Position numbers and translations under genes: made by a program. The notes under the pieces are model-generated. The model saw nothing but the letters and a program-made list of their open reading frames with translations, had not been told where the DNA came from and ran no database searches. This document shows, in pieces, positions 52,513-60,342 of a stretch of DNA of 64,000 bases. Every line of letters starts with the position of its first letter. The stretch's first letter is position 1. The DNA is taken from positions 16,840-80,839 of the forward strand of contig CAJUKV010000015.1 of assembly GCA_910587305.1 (NCBI GenBank), given 5' to 3'. The DNA comes from an uncultured Lachnospiraceae bacterium. Lineage in GTDB: Bacteria; Bacillota; Clostridia; Lachnospirales; Lachnospiraceae.

Positions 52513-53451
52513 ATGAATGTCTTAAACCTGCTCAATGCTTTGCCGGGAGCGGTCTCACAGGGACTTATATGGGGAATTACCGCCATCGGTATTTACATCA
52601 CCTACCGCATTCTTGACATTGCAGACCTTACCGTAGACGGTTCCCTGTGTACGGGAGGAGCTGTCTGTATTATGATGGTTCTGTCCGGCCAAAATATTTA
52701 TATCTCTATGCTTGCAGCAACCTTAGCCGGTATGGCGACCGGATTTGTGACCGGCATTTTTCATACCTTTATGGGGATACCCCCTATCCTTTCGGGTATT
52801 TTAACCCAGCTTTCCCTTTATTCCATTAACCTGAAAATCATGGGAAAAGCGAACCAGGCAATTAACGTAGACAAATACACCCTTCTGGTTTCATTGCGAT
52901 ATATTAAAGGAGTGCCTTTTTATCAAAATCCGATTTTTATTATCACCATCTGTATTATTTTGCTGGTGCTTCTCCTTTACTGGTTCTTTGGAACCGAGTT
53001 GGGATGCGCCCTTCGCGCCACCGGCTGTAACAGTAACATGTCCAGGGCGCAGGGAATCAACACGAATTTTTCCAAAGTATTGGGACTGATGATTTCCAAT
53101 GGCTTAGTGGGCTTATCCGGCGCGCTTCTCGCACAGTATCAGGGGTTTTCCGATATCAACATGGGGCGCGGCGCGATTGTAATCGGTCTTGCCGCCGTTA
53201 TTATCGGGGAGGCTGCTTTTAAACGTATTTTCCATAACTTTGGCTTCAAGCTGATTGGGGTTGCCCTTGGCTCTATCCTTTACTACCTTGTATTGCAGGT
53301 GGTTATCTGGCTGGGTATCGATACGGATCTCTTAAAGCTATTATCCGCCCTTGTGGTTGCTTTCTTCCTTGGCATTCCTTATTGGAAGCGCAAATTATTT
53401 GGCAATGCCAACAACCCGGCTTTAAAGAAAGGAGGAAGCGCCCATGCTTGA
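52513..53451 (+). CDS. ABC transporter permease
   Basis: 312-313 residues from the ATG at 52513 (CGGAGG upstream), all hydrophobic helices of the BPD_transp_2/branched-chain-like permease family: ITYRILDIADLTVDGSLCTG, IFHTFMGIPPILSGILTQLS, LRATGCNSNMSRAQGINTNF and a final helix before KKGGSAHA. It pairs with the preceding TrpX-type binding protein and following ATPase. Overlaps the ATPase by 8 bp. Confidence 0.92.
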   Translation: MNVLNLLNALPGAVSQGLIWGITAIGIYITYRILDIADLTVDGSLCTGGAVCIMMVLSGQNIYISMLAATLAGMATGFVTGIFHTFMGIPPILSGILTQLSLYSINLKIMGKANQAINVDKYTLLVSLRYIKGVPFYQNPIFIITICIILLVLLLYWFFGTELGCALRATGCNSNMSRAQGINTNFSKVLGLMISNGLVGLSGALLAQYQGFSDINMGRGAIVIGLAAVIIGEAAFKRIFHNFGFKLIGVALGSILYYLVLQVVIWLGIDTDLLKLLSALVVAFFLGIPYWKRKLFGNANNPALKKGGSAHA

Positions 53452-54238
53452 GATGAAGAATGTTACCAAAATCTTTAACCCCGGTACAGTCAATGAAAAG
53501 CTGGCCTTAGACAACTTTTCCCTGACCCTTGAGGACGGCGATTTTGTCACTGTCATCGGCGGAAACGGCGCGGGGAAATCCACCATGATGAACGCCATTG
53601 CCGGCGTATGGCCCATAGACGCCGGACAAATCCTGATTGACGGGACGGACGTGACGAAGCTTTCCGAGCATAAGCGGGCCAGATTCTTAGGACGCGTATT
53701 CCAGGACCCCATGACAGGCACTGCCGCTTCCATGGGAATTGAGGAGAACTTAGCCCTCGCAAAGCGCCGCGGAAAGAGCCGTTTCTTAAAAGCCGGCATT
53801 ACCAGAAAAGAACGGGAAGAATACAAAGAAAAACTGAAAATATTGGGTTTGGGCTTAGAAGACAGACTTACCACCAAGGTGGGGCTTTTATCCGGCGGAC
53901 AGCGTCAGGCGCTTACCTTGCTGATGGCAACCCTGCAAAAGCCTAAGCTCCTTCTTTTGGATGAACACACCGCCGCTCTTGACCCTAAAACGGCGGCCAA
54001 GGTTTTGGAAACCACCGAATATATTGTAACCAGAGATACTCTTACCACTCTTATGATTACCCACAATATGAAAGACGCCATTGCCCACGGTAACAGGCTG
54101 ATTATGTTGATGGACGGTAAGATTATTCTGGATATCAGAGGGGAAGAAAAAAAGAAATTGACGGTGGAAGATCTGCTGCACAAATTTGAAGCTGCCAGCG
54201 GAGAGGAGTTTGCCAACGACAAAGTTATTTTAGGATAA
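53444..54238 (+). CDS. ABC transporter ATP-binding protein
   Basis: 264 residues: Walker A GGNGAGKST, Q-loop, signature LSGGQRQ, Walker B LLLLDEHTAALD and switch His in ITHNMKDAIAHG. It energises the permease encoded just upstream. The three-gene operon is read rightward, opposite to spoVD and the recombinase, and ends in a terminator at 54309-54345. Confidence 0.95.
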   Translation: MLEMKNVTKIFNPGTVNEKLALDNFSLTLEDGDFVTVIGGNGAGKSTMMNAIAGVWPIDAGQILIDGTDVTKLSEHKRARFLGRVFQDPMTGTAASMGIEENLALAKRRGKSRFLKAGITRKEREEYKEKLKILGLGLEDRLTTKVGLLSGGQRQALTLLMATLQKPKLLLLDEHTAALDPKTAAKVLETTEYIVTRDTLTTLMITHNMKDAIAHGNRLIMLMDGKIILDIRGEEKKKLTVEDLLHKFEAASGEEFANDKVILG

Positions 54239-54308
54239 AATGCCAATCATGAGAAGGCATCCTTGATCTGTCGCCTGGAAAAATAAAAAATAGCACTTGA
54301 TGTTGTAC

Positions 54309-54345
54309 GCGTCTGTTCGCAAAAGTGAGCAGGCGCTTGTTTTTT
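54309..54345 (+). terminator. Terminator of the ABC operon
   Basis: GCGTCTGTTCGC (54309-54320), AAAA, GTGAGCAGGCGC (54325-54336), then TTGTTTTTT. The stem pairs with two G-T wobbles and one mismatch. It protects spoVD's 5' part from convergent read-through. Confidence 0.8.
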
Positions 54346-54420
54346 CAGAAATGGAAATAATTGATATCATGTGTTTTTGATAAGTAAGACCGGCTTCCGG
54401 GGCAAAGCCGCGTTTGATTT

Positions 54421-55557
54421 TTATAAATTTATAAACACCGGGTTACAGCTGTTCATAGTGGCCTGCACAAAGTTTTCCGCTCCATGCCCCGATACCTTAT
54501 GGCACCTGATTCGCCTGTCCTCCACCATAATAAACCCCGGGCAGCTAAACTGATCCTCAGGATGTACCACGCCGCCTTCAAGTCCGGCGGCCGCCGTGAT
54601 GATCTTAAAAGTGGAGCCTGGTTCGTAAGTGTCGTTAATACATCCGTTTCTCCACATTGCATTTAATAACTCCTGCTTTTTTTCTTCCGTTATTCCTTCA
54701 TTTGCAACATCTTCCGGCAAATTATAGGGGTTATTTAAATCAAATTCCGGCACGTCCGCCATTGCCATAATTTCCCCGTTTTGAGGATTCATAACCAGGA
54801 TAGACACCCTTTCCGCCTCTTTCGTCTCCATCACCTGTTTTGCCAGCTGGGTTGCATAGCTTTGAATGTTCATATCCAGACTGATGTAAAGGTCGTTTCC
54901 GGCTATGGGCTCTATCCTTTCCTCCCCGGCCGCGTCCAATTCGACGCCTCTGGCGTCCGTGACCGTTAAAATGGTTCCCTCCTGCCCTTTTAAGTACTCC
55001 TCATACTTCACTTCAAGGCCGATGATTCCCTGATTATCCCCTCCTGTAAATCCCAGCACCTTGGAGGCAAGGGAGCCGTAGGGATAATAACGCTTGTAAT
55101 CTTCATCCACCTTGACGCCCTCTAAATTGTATGCCCTTATGGCGTCTCCCTTTTCTTTTTCCACATTACTTTTGATCCGCTCAATTGCAGAGTATTTTTC
55201 AACTCTTTTCTTTACATATTCTTCCGACAAGTCCAGTTCTTTGCTCAAAACCTCCACAATTTTGTCAGGATCTTTGATTTGATTATGTATTACGGAAATG
55301 GTACAGACCGTCTTATTGTCCGCAATCACCGTGCCATTGGCGTCTAATATTCTTCCTCTGGCCGCCTTAATGCTTCTCTCCCTCTCATGGAGCTGTTTGG
55401 CCTTTTCCGAATAATAGTCTGACCGGAACACCATCAGGTAGACAAGCCGCCCTGCCAAAACCGAAAACATCACAAGACAGGCAAAAAATATGGTAACAAT
55501 CTTTTTTCTGTTATAGGTTTTATTTTTCAGCAATAATTTAAAATCCTCCTTTCCCAT
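54421..55557 (-). pseudogene. spoVD: SpoVD-type penicillin-binding protein, 5' part (split by element)
   Basis: 378 codons: membrane helix (about 20-40), PBP dimerisation domain (RGRILDANGTVIADNKTVCT) and the first part of the transpeptidase domain with the catalytic S315 in GSTFK and SxN as S370-C-N372, ending NPVFINL and a stop from the element. The KTG motif lies in the 3' part, so this fragment alone cannot form a complete active site. The true start is probably the TTG at 55533 after GGAGG. By order (second class B PBP after ftsL) it is SpoVD. It lacks PASTA domains. Confidence 0.9.
54431..54448. repeat. Right attachment core (18-bp direct repeat)
   Basis: Sequence ATAAACACCGGGTTACAG, identical to 49282-49299. 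The element-side arm is 54422-54439; centre GGGTTACA at 54440-54447. Confidence 0.9.
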
Positions 55558-55572
55558 AGCCGGCTTATCGCC

Positions 55573-55647
55573 TGAAAAAACCTCACAAACCGGTCATCTT
55601 ATAAACAACATAATATTGTTACAATGTATGACTTTCTTTGTGAGGTT
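55573..55647 (-). terminator. Terminator-like hairpin between the two PBP genes
   Basis: Minus strand: AACCTCACAAA (55647-55637) pairs with TTTGTGAGGTT (55589-55579), followed by six T. The long loop contains a second hairpin (AACAA/TTGTT). It would reduce read-through from the dcw promoter into spoVD. Confidence 0.7.
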
Positions 55648-55651
55648 ATTC
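55623..55651 (-). promoter_or_regulatory. sigma-E-like promoter of spoVD (candidate)
   Basis: Minus strand: GAATAAC (55651-55645), 14 bp, CATACATT (55630-55623). The -10 is an exact match to the sigma-E type CATACANT and the -35 agrees at five of seven positions with KMATATT. spoVD of Bacillus subtilis is transcribed by sigma-E. Confidence 0.55.
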
Positions 55652-55652
55652 T

Positions 55653-57935
55653 TTATTCTTCCGGCTCCTGTGTCGGTTCCGGGGAGGTGGAGGGCGTTTG
55701 TGTGCTTTCCGCGCCTTCCTCATAGCTTCCTCCCAGTACCGCTCCGGTTTCCGGGTCCACATAGTCTCCTGTTTGTGGGTCTATTGCATATCCGGTTTCC
55801 GGATCAATGGGAAATGTGGTCCAAATCTTCTGTGGGCTTTCCTCGCCTTCCGGCGGTTGACCATCCGGCGATTCTCCTTCTGTGCCTTCTCCCTCCGTTC
55901 CCTGTCCTTGCGTTCCGGTTCCTTCCCCGCCGTCGGGATTATCGTTTTCTCCCTCCGGCTGGCCTTCTTCTCCGGTTCCTTCTGTGACGGGAGGCGTCAT
56001 AATCTCAATCTGCAATGCCTCCAATTCTTCTCTCTCTTTATCCGAAAGCTCCTCTGTCATAAAAATTCCTTTGTAGGGAAGCACTTCCGTGAGAATCCCT
56101 TTTACGATTTTGGTAGCGAACTTGGCGTCGTCCATAATATCTCCGGGAACATTGGGCCTGTCCACTACCACATAAATGGCAATTTCCGGGTCGTCGATTG
56201 GCGCATATCCCAGAAAAGATACTACATATTCCTTATTTCCACGGGGAAGTGTCTCCGCCGTTCCCGTCTTGCCGCCAATCATATAACCGGCGGGCCGTGC
56301 GGTCTTCCCTGTTCCGTTTGCCCCTGATACCACCAGATTACACATTTCGCGAACCTTTGCGGAGGTGGTTTCCGATATGGTCTGCTTTAATAATCTGGGC
56401 TCTATATTCTGCACCGTAGCGCCTGAAGGGCTTATGATCTTACTTACCATATGGGGTTCGTAATAATATCCCCCGTTGATCAAGGAACAAAATCCGGCCA
56501 TCATTTCAATCATAGTGGCATTGTATCCCTGCCCAAAGCTGTTGGTGGCAAGATCCGTAGGTCCCATAGTATCCTTATTATAGACAAGACTTGCCGTCCT
56601 GGCCTCTCCTGCCAGATCAATATTTGTTTTCAGCCCAATATTAAAAATATGCTGAAAATCCAAAAAGGTCTCTTTTCCGGTCGCCTGCGCAATGTATATC
56701 ATATTCACATTGCAGGATCGTTCTACCCCCTCAGCCACGGAGAGATAGCCGTCCCCGTACCTGTTATGGCATCTGATTTTATAACCGCCAATCTCCAGCT
56801 TTCCTTCGCAGTTATAGCTTTCATTTCCTGTGATACTTCCGCTTTCTATACCGGCTGCCACCGTAAATGGTTTAGAGACGGAACCCGGCTCATAAGTATC
56901 ATTGATACAGAAATTTTTCCACAGGGCGTTTAAATGCCTGTAAAAAACATCCGAATCGCTGGTGATGGCATCCAGATTTTCTTCGTTGATATACTCTCCT
57001 GTCACTTTGTCGTTTTCGTCCAAAACCGGCATACCGATAAGAGCGTCCGTATTCCTGGTATCGTTCAGATCAAAAACCGGATAGCCTGCCATGGCCAGTA
57101 CCTCTCCGCTGTTTACATCCATTATAATACAGCCCGTATTGCGGGATCCGTTTCCTTCGTGGGCATTGTTTTTATATTCCTCGTCATGCTTCTTAAGGTA
57201 TTTCTCCACAATCCTTTGTATATTTGAATCAATGGTGCTTACAATGCTGTTGCCATCCTCTGCCGGTATCGTTGTGCGCTCTAAATTGGAATCATCATTT
57301 AAATATCCGTATTCCCTGCCCGGCGTACCGGATAAAACGTCATTATAATATTCCTCCAATCCATAGGATCCCACATTATCGCTGGTGGTAAATCCAATTA
57401 CATCACAGGCAAGGGTATTACCCGGATAAATTCTTTTGTATTCTTCCTCAAACCAGATTCCTTTGATCAGGGAGTTTTCCGCATTTTGCATTTCCACAAA
57501 ACTTTGGATTTCCTCATATTCCAGACGCCTTGCCAGCACCCGGTAACGGGATGTCTCGCTGTTTTCTTCTATATAAGTGCGCACACTGTCAGTATCAATT
57601 GAAAGCTCACTGCGCAGCGCATTTAAAGTAGGCTCTAAGTACTCCCCTTTGTTATCCGTAATTGCCACGGCATCCAAAATGACATTGTAAACCTTTTCGC
57701 TGGAAGCAAGCACACTGCCGTTGGCGTCATAAATAGTTCCCCGTCTGAAAGGCAGCGTCTTACTGTCATATCTCTGCTGGGAAAGCACCTGCTTTTTATA
57801 GCGTTCCCCATTGTCCCTTGTAATGGTAAATAACCGATAGGTTAATCCTACAAAAGCCAGTAGTATAAACATAAATAATACTACCAGCTTTTTCTGCATT
57901 TTAATTGTAAGTTTATTATATCTTTTTCTACTCAT
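55653..57935 (-). CDS. class B penicillin-binding protein (PbpB/FtsI-type)
   Basis: 760 residues from the ATG at 57935. Membrane helix (about 15-38), dimerisation domain and a full transpeptidase domain with SxxK as GSVSK, SxN as SCN, and GGKTGTAETLPRG. A ~130-residue acidic Gly/Glu/Pro tail follows (EGxGTGTQGQGTEGEG and repeated DPETG/DPQTG units), an extracellular low-complexity extension. First PBP of the dcw cluster, so probably the division transpeptidase partner of FtsW. It would remain intact while spoVD is interrupted. Confidence 0.93.
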   Translation of the reverse strand: MSRKRYNKLTIKMQKKLVVLFMFILLAFVGLTYRLFTITRDNGERYKKQVLSQQRYDSKTLPFRRGTIYDANGSVLASSEKVYNVILDAVAITDNKGEYLEPTLNALRSELSIDTDSVRTYIEENSETSRYRVLARRLEYEEIQSFVEMQNAENSLIKGIWFEEEYKRIYPGNTLACDVIGFTTSDNVGSYGLEEYYNDVLSGTPGREYGYLNDDSNLERTTIPAEDGNSIVSTIDSNIQRIVEKYLKKHDEEYKNNAHEGNGSRNTGCIIMDVNSGEVLAMAGYPVFDLNDTRNTDALIGMPVLDENDKVTGEYINEENLDAITSDSDVFYRHLNALWKNFCINDTYEPGSVSKPFTVAAGIESGSITGNESYNCEGKLEIGGYKIRCHNRYGDGYLSVAEGVERSCNVNMIYIAQATGKETFLDFQHIFNIGLKTNIDLAGEARTASLVYNKDTMGPTDLATNSFGQGYNATMIEMMAGFCSLINGGYYYEPHMVSKIISPSGATVQNIEPRLLKQTISETTSAKVREMCNLVVSGANGTGKTARPAGYMIGGKTGTAETLPRGNKEYVVSFLGYAPIDDPEIAIYVVVDRPNVPGDIMDDAKFATKIVKGILTEVLPYKGIFMTEELSDKEREELEALQIEIMTPPVTEGTGEEGQPEGENDNPDGGEGTGTQGQGTEGEGTEGESPDGQPPEGEESPQKIWTTFPIDPETGYAIDPQTGDYVDPETGAVLGGSYEEGAESTQTPSTSPEPTQEPEE

Positions 57936-58019
57936 GACCACACCTGCTTTTATCCGGAATATTTTCGCATTTTCAACACAATGTTGCCAAAATCCGCCTG
58001 CATTATCCATTCTGAATCT

Positions 58020-58496
58020 TTATGGAATACTGCCCGTCTGCCTGATGTAATCGCTTCCTTCCCCATTAAAGGATATGATCTGCCCCTCGTGAGCATAAAT
58101 CATGCCAAGCTCCTGTATGGCAACCCGCTTTACTTCCTCTAAGTCCACATTATTGGTTATCCTGCTGTAGTTCTCATCATTTTCCATTCTCAGCTCATTT
58201 AGCCGGCTTTCCAGCGCCGCAATGTGCTCAATGCTGTTGGTAATGTCAGACTGCAGCGTCAAATACCATGTAAGAATCAGTCCTGCCGCCACCATGGCAA
58301 CTGCCATGGAAAGCACAGAGCCAATGCTCATGTGGCGGATACGTTCCCTGTTCTTTAGCGTCCTTGCACTTAATTTTTTTTCAGGCTGTCTTTGAAAATC
58401 CGGTACCGCCTGAAGCTTTCTGGCAGTATTTCCCTGCACATAGACACTGTTTCTATATGCGGTTTTTCTTCTGTTACCCTCGCTGTTTACTGCCAT
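58020..58496 (-). CDS. ftsL: FtsL-type cell division protein
   Basis: 158 residues: long basic cytoplasmic tail, one membrane helix (about 62-85, SIGSVLSMAVAMVAAGLILT), then a coiled-coil/leucine-zipper segment (IEHIAALESRLNELRMENDE) with the conserved VDLEEVKRVAIQELGM end. FtsL scaffolds the septal synthase with DivIC and FtsQ. It sits between rsmH and the first PBP, its usual place. Confidence 0.9.
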   Translation of the reverse strand: MAVNSEGNRRKTAYRNSVYVQGNTARKLQAVPDFQRQPEKKLSARTLKNRERIRHMSIGSVLSMAVAMVAAGLILTWYLTLQSDITNSIEHIAALESRLNELRMENDENYSRITNNVDLEEVKRVAIQELGMIYAHEGQIISFNGEGSDYIRQTGSIP

Positions 58497-58552
58497 TTTA
58501 ATAACTATGCTCCCTTCCCAACCTGCAAATTTGTGGGGAGAATGCCCGCCCT

Positions 58553-59491
58553 TTAGGGCGTTTTTTCAAAAATCCGCAATTTTGCACTTTTAGATCTTGG
58601 ATTTTCTTCCATTTCCTTCTCCGCAGGCAAAATAGGTTTTCCGGTTACTACCTTCCCCTTACTCACCTTTCCGCAAACACAGACCGGAAAGCTCCGCGGA
58701 CATGTACATGGATTTGCCGCCTGCTTAAAGGCTGTTTTTACGATTCTGTCTTCCAGAGAATGAAAGGTTATGATACACAGCCTTCCCCCAGGTTTTAACA
58801 AATCAATCAATTCCGTCAAAGACTCCTTTAACACTTCAAGCTCTCTGTTGCATTCTATCCTAATTGCCTGGAATGTCCTCTTTGAGGGGTGTCCTCCCTG
58901 CGCCCGACATTTTGCCGGAATTGACGCTTTTATAATTTCATTTAATTCCTCTGTTGTTTCTATAGGCTTTCTCTGCCTTGCCAGCACAATATGTTTTGCA
59001 ATGTTTTTTGCAAATCTGTCCTCTCCATAGTCCCTGATAACATGGTACAATTCACTTTCTCCATAACCATTTACAATTTCCTTAGCTGTCAGAGACTGCC
59101 GTGTATCCATTCTCATATCAAGAGGTGTATCAAACCGGTAGGAAAATCCCCGTTCCTTCGTATCTAACTGGTAGGAGGATACGCCTAAGTCCAACAGCAT
59201 TCCATCCATACCCGTAATTCCCAATTTGAAAAGTATCTCTTTCGTATTGCGGTAATTTCCTCTAACGATTGATACCTTGTCCTTAAACTGTAAAAGTCTC
59301 TCTCCTGCGGCTTCTATTGCCACGCCGTCCTGGTCTATTCCAATGAGCCGTCCGCCCTCTCCCAGCCTTTTTGCAATCTCCCTGGAATGGCCTCCGCCTC
59401 CTAACGTACCGTCCACATAAAGACCTGACGGATTTATCTTAAGTCCTTCGATTGTTTCCTCAAGTAATACCGACGTGTGCTCAAACGCCAT
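58553..59491 (-). CDS. rsmH: 16S rRNA (cytosine(1402)-N(4))-methyltransferase
   Basis: 312 residues: FEHTSVLLEETIEGLKINPS start, SAM loop DGTLGGGGHSREIAKRLG, and the later motifs LDLGVSSYQLDTKERGFSYR and FHSLEDRIVK. RsmH (MraW) N4-methylates C1402 in the decoding centre. It follows mraZ, as almost everywhere. GGAGATGGAAA precedes the ATG. Confidence 0.97.
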   Translation of the reverse strand: MAFEHTSVLLEETIEGLKINPSGLYVDGTLGGGGHSREIAKRLGEGGRLIGIDQDGVAIEAAGERLLQFKDKVSIVRGNYRNTKEILFKLGITGMDGMLLDLGVSSYQLDTKERGFSYRFDTPLDMRMDTRQSLTAKEIVNGYGESELYHVIRDYGEDRFAKNIAKHIVLARQRKPIETTEELNEIIKASIPAKCRAQGGHPSKRTFQAIRIECNRELEVLKESLTELIDLLKPGGRLCIITFHSLEDRIVKTAFKQAANPCTCPRSFPVCVCGKVSKGKVVTGKPILPAEKEMEENPRSKSAKLRIFEKTP

Positions 59492-59587
59492 TTTCCATCT
59501 CCATTCCTGTCAGCGATCATTCTTCACACATTGTTTGTGCGAAAAGCAATATATAGGGGAGTGTGAAGCTTTCCTTAACCATTACAC

Positions 59588-60019
59588 TTAAATGCCAATC
59601 CCAAGCTCTATCATATGTCTGGAGATTTCCTCCATATCCTGGTATGTGACGGTGCCTTCCCATCTGTCCTTGCTCCAGATTTCCACCCGATTTCCCACGC
59701 CCACCAGCACGGCGTCTTTCGTAATTCCTGCAAAATCCCGAAGCACAGCCGGCAAAAGAATTCTTCCCTGCTTGTCCACCTCCACGCAAGCCGCTCCGGC
59801 CAGGAAAAAACGCGTAAACTGTCTTGCTTCCTTGTCAATCATTGGCAGGCCCCGCAGTTTTTCCTCGAAAGCCTTCCACTCAGGTTCGTCAAACACAAAT
59901 AAACATCCATCCATTCCCTTGGTTACTACGAATTCATCTCCCAAAACTTCCCGGAATTTGGATGGAACGATCAGTCTGCCCTTTGCATCTATTGTATGGT
60001 TGTACTCTCCCATAAACAT
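59588..60019 (-). CDS. mraZ: transcriptional regulator MraZ
   Basis: 143 residues from the ATG at 60019 (AGGT eight bases upstream; ATG 60025 is too close). Two AbrB-like double domains: MFMGEYNHTIDAKGRLIVPS and EVDKQGRILLPAVLRDFAGI. MraZ binds repeats upstream of its own operon and represses the dcw cluster. The repeats are seen at 60124-60170. Confidence 0.96.
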   Translation of the reverse strand: MFMGEYNHTIDAKGRLIVPSKFREVLGDEFVVTKGMDGCLFVFDEPEWKAFEEKLRGLPMIDKEARQFTRFFLAGAACVEVDKQGRILLPAVLRDFAGITKDAVLVGVGNRVEIWSKDRWEGTVTYQDMEEISRHMIELGIGI

Positions 60020-60123
60020 AGGCATTTACCTGCTCACGACCTGAACTGCCTGTCAATTGACAAAACACGGATTCCTCATCTTACCCTTACTAATGAGTGG
60101 CTGATGAAAAAATATCGGTTTGT

Positions 60124-60170
60124 ACCACTTTTCACCACAAAGTTAACACTAACCACCACTTTTTACCACT
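60124..60170 (-). promoter_or_regulatory. MraZ operator: five ~10-bp repeats
   Basis: On the minus strand GAGTGGTA, AAAGTGGTGG, TTAGTGTTAA, TTTGTGGTGA and AAAGTGGTAC follow one another at about 10-bp steps. GTGG repeats at helical spacing are the known MraZ binding pattern (AAAGTG-type boxes). They lie just downstream of the promoter at 60180-60208. Confidence 0.8.
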
Positions 60171-60179
60171 CATAGGTCT

Positions 60180-60208
60180 ATTCTACCTCAATTAAATACC
60201 AAGCGCAA
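60180..60208 (-). promoter_or_regulatory. mraZ (dcw) promoter
   Basis: TTGCGC (60208-60203), 17 bp, TAGAAT (60185-60180). The same -35 TTGCGC occurs at ftsZ P1. Confidence 0.7.
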
Positions 60209-60210
60209 GA

Positions 60211-60248
60211 AAAAAAAGCGCCCGGCAATTTCATGCCGGATGCTTTTT
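60211..60248. terminator. lgt terminator (bidirectional)
   Basis: GCATCCGGCA pairs with TGCCGGGCGC around a TGAAAT loop; T-runs lie on both sides. It separates lgt from the mraZ promoter. Confidence 0.8.
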
Positions 60249-60342
60249 TATTCAAAAATCCATTTTTTCTCCATATCTGGTATTTCATATAAAAACAGGT
60301 TACCAGATATTGTGATACTTATCAGAAAAATTTTTTTATTTT

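Larger units (their letters stand above)
49282..54448. mobile_element. skin-like intervening element in spoVD (5,149 bp per unit)
   Basis: The element lies between two identical 18-bp direct repeats, ATAAACACCGGGTTACAG, at 49282-49299 and 54431-54448. One repeat plus the interior is 5,149 bp. It contains, from the left end, a large serine recombinase, a 51-codon ORF (both leftward), and a substrate-binding protein, permease and ATPase (rightward). Removing it by recombination between the repeats restores the spoVD frame exactly. The serine recombinase, direct repeats, single crossover geometry and interruption of a sporulation gene all match the sigK skin element of Bacillus and Clostridioides. 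Whether excision happens, and when, cannot be read from sequence. Confidence 0.9.

Noticed and set aside
49282..54448. Prophage origin of the spoVD element
   Set aside because: Only a serine recombinase, a small ORF and a transporter operon are present; no structural or replication phage genes.
55880..56080. GC-rich repeat in the first PBP gene as an unusual DNA element
   Set aside because: It encodes the acidic Gly/Glu/Pro-rich C-terminal tail in frame.
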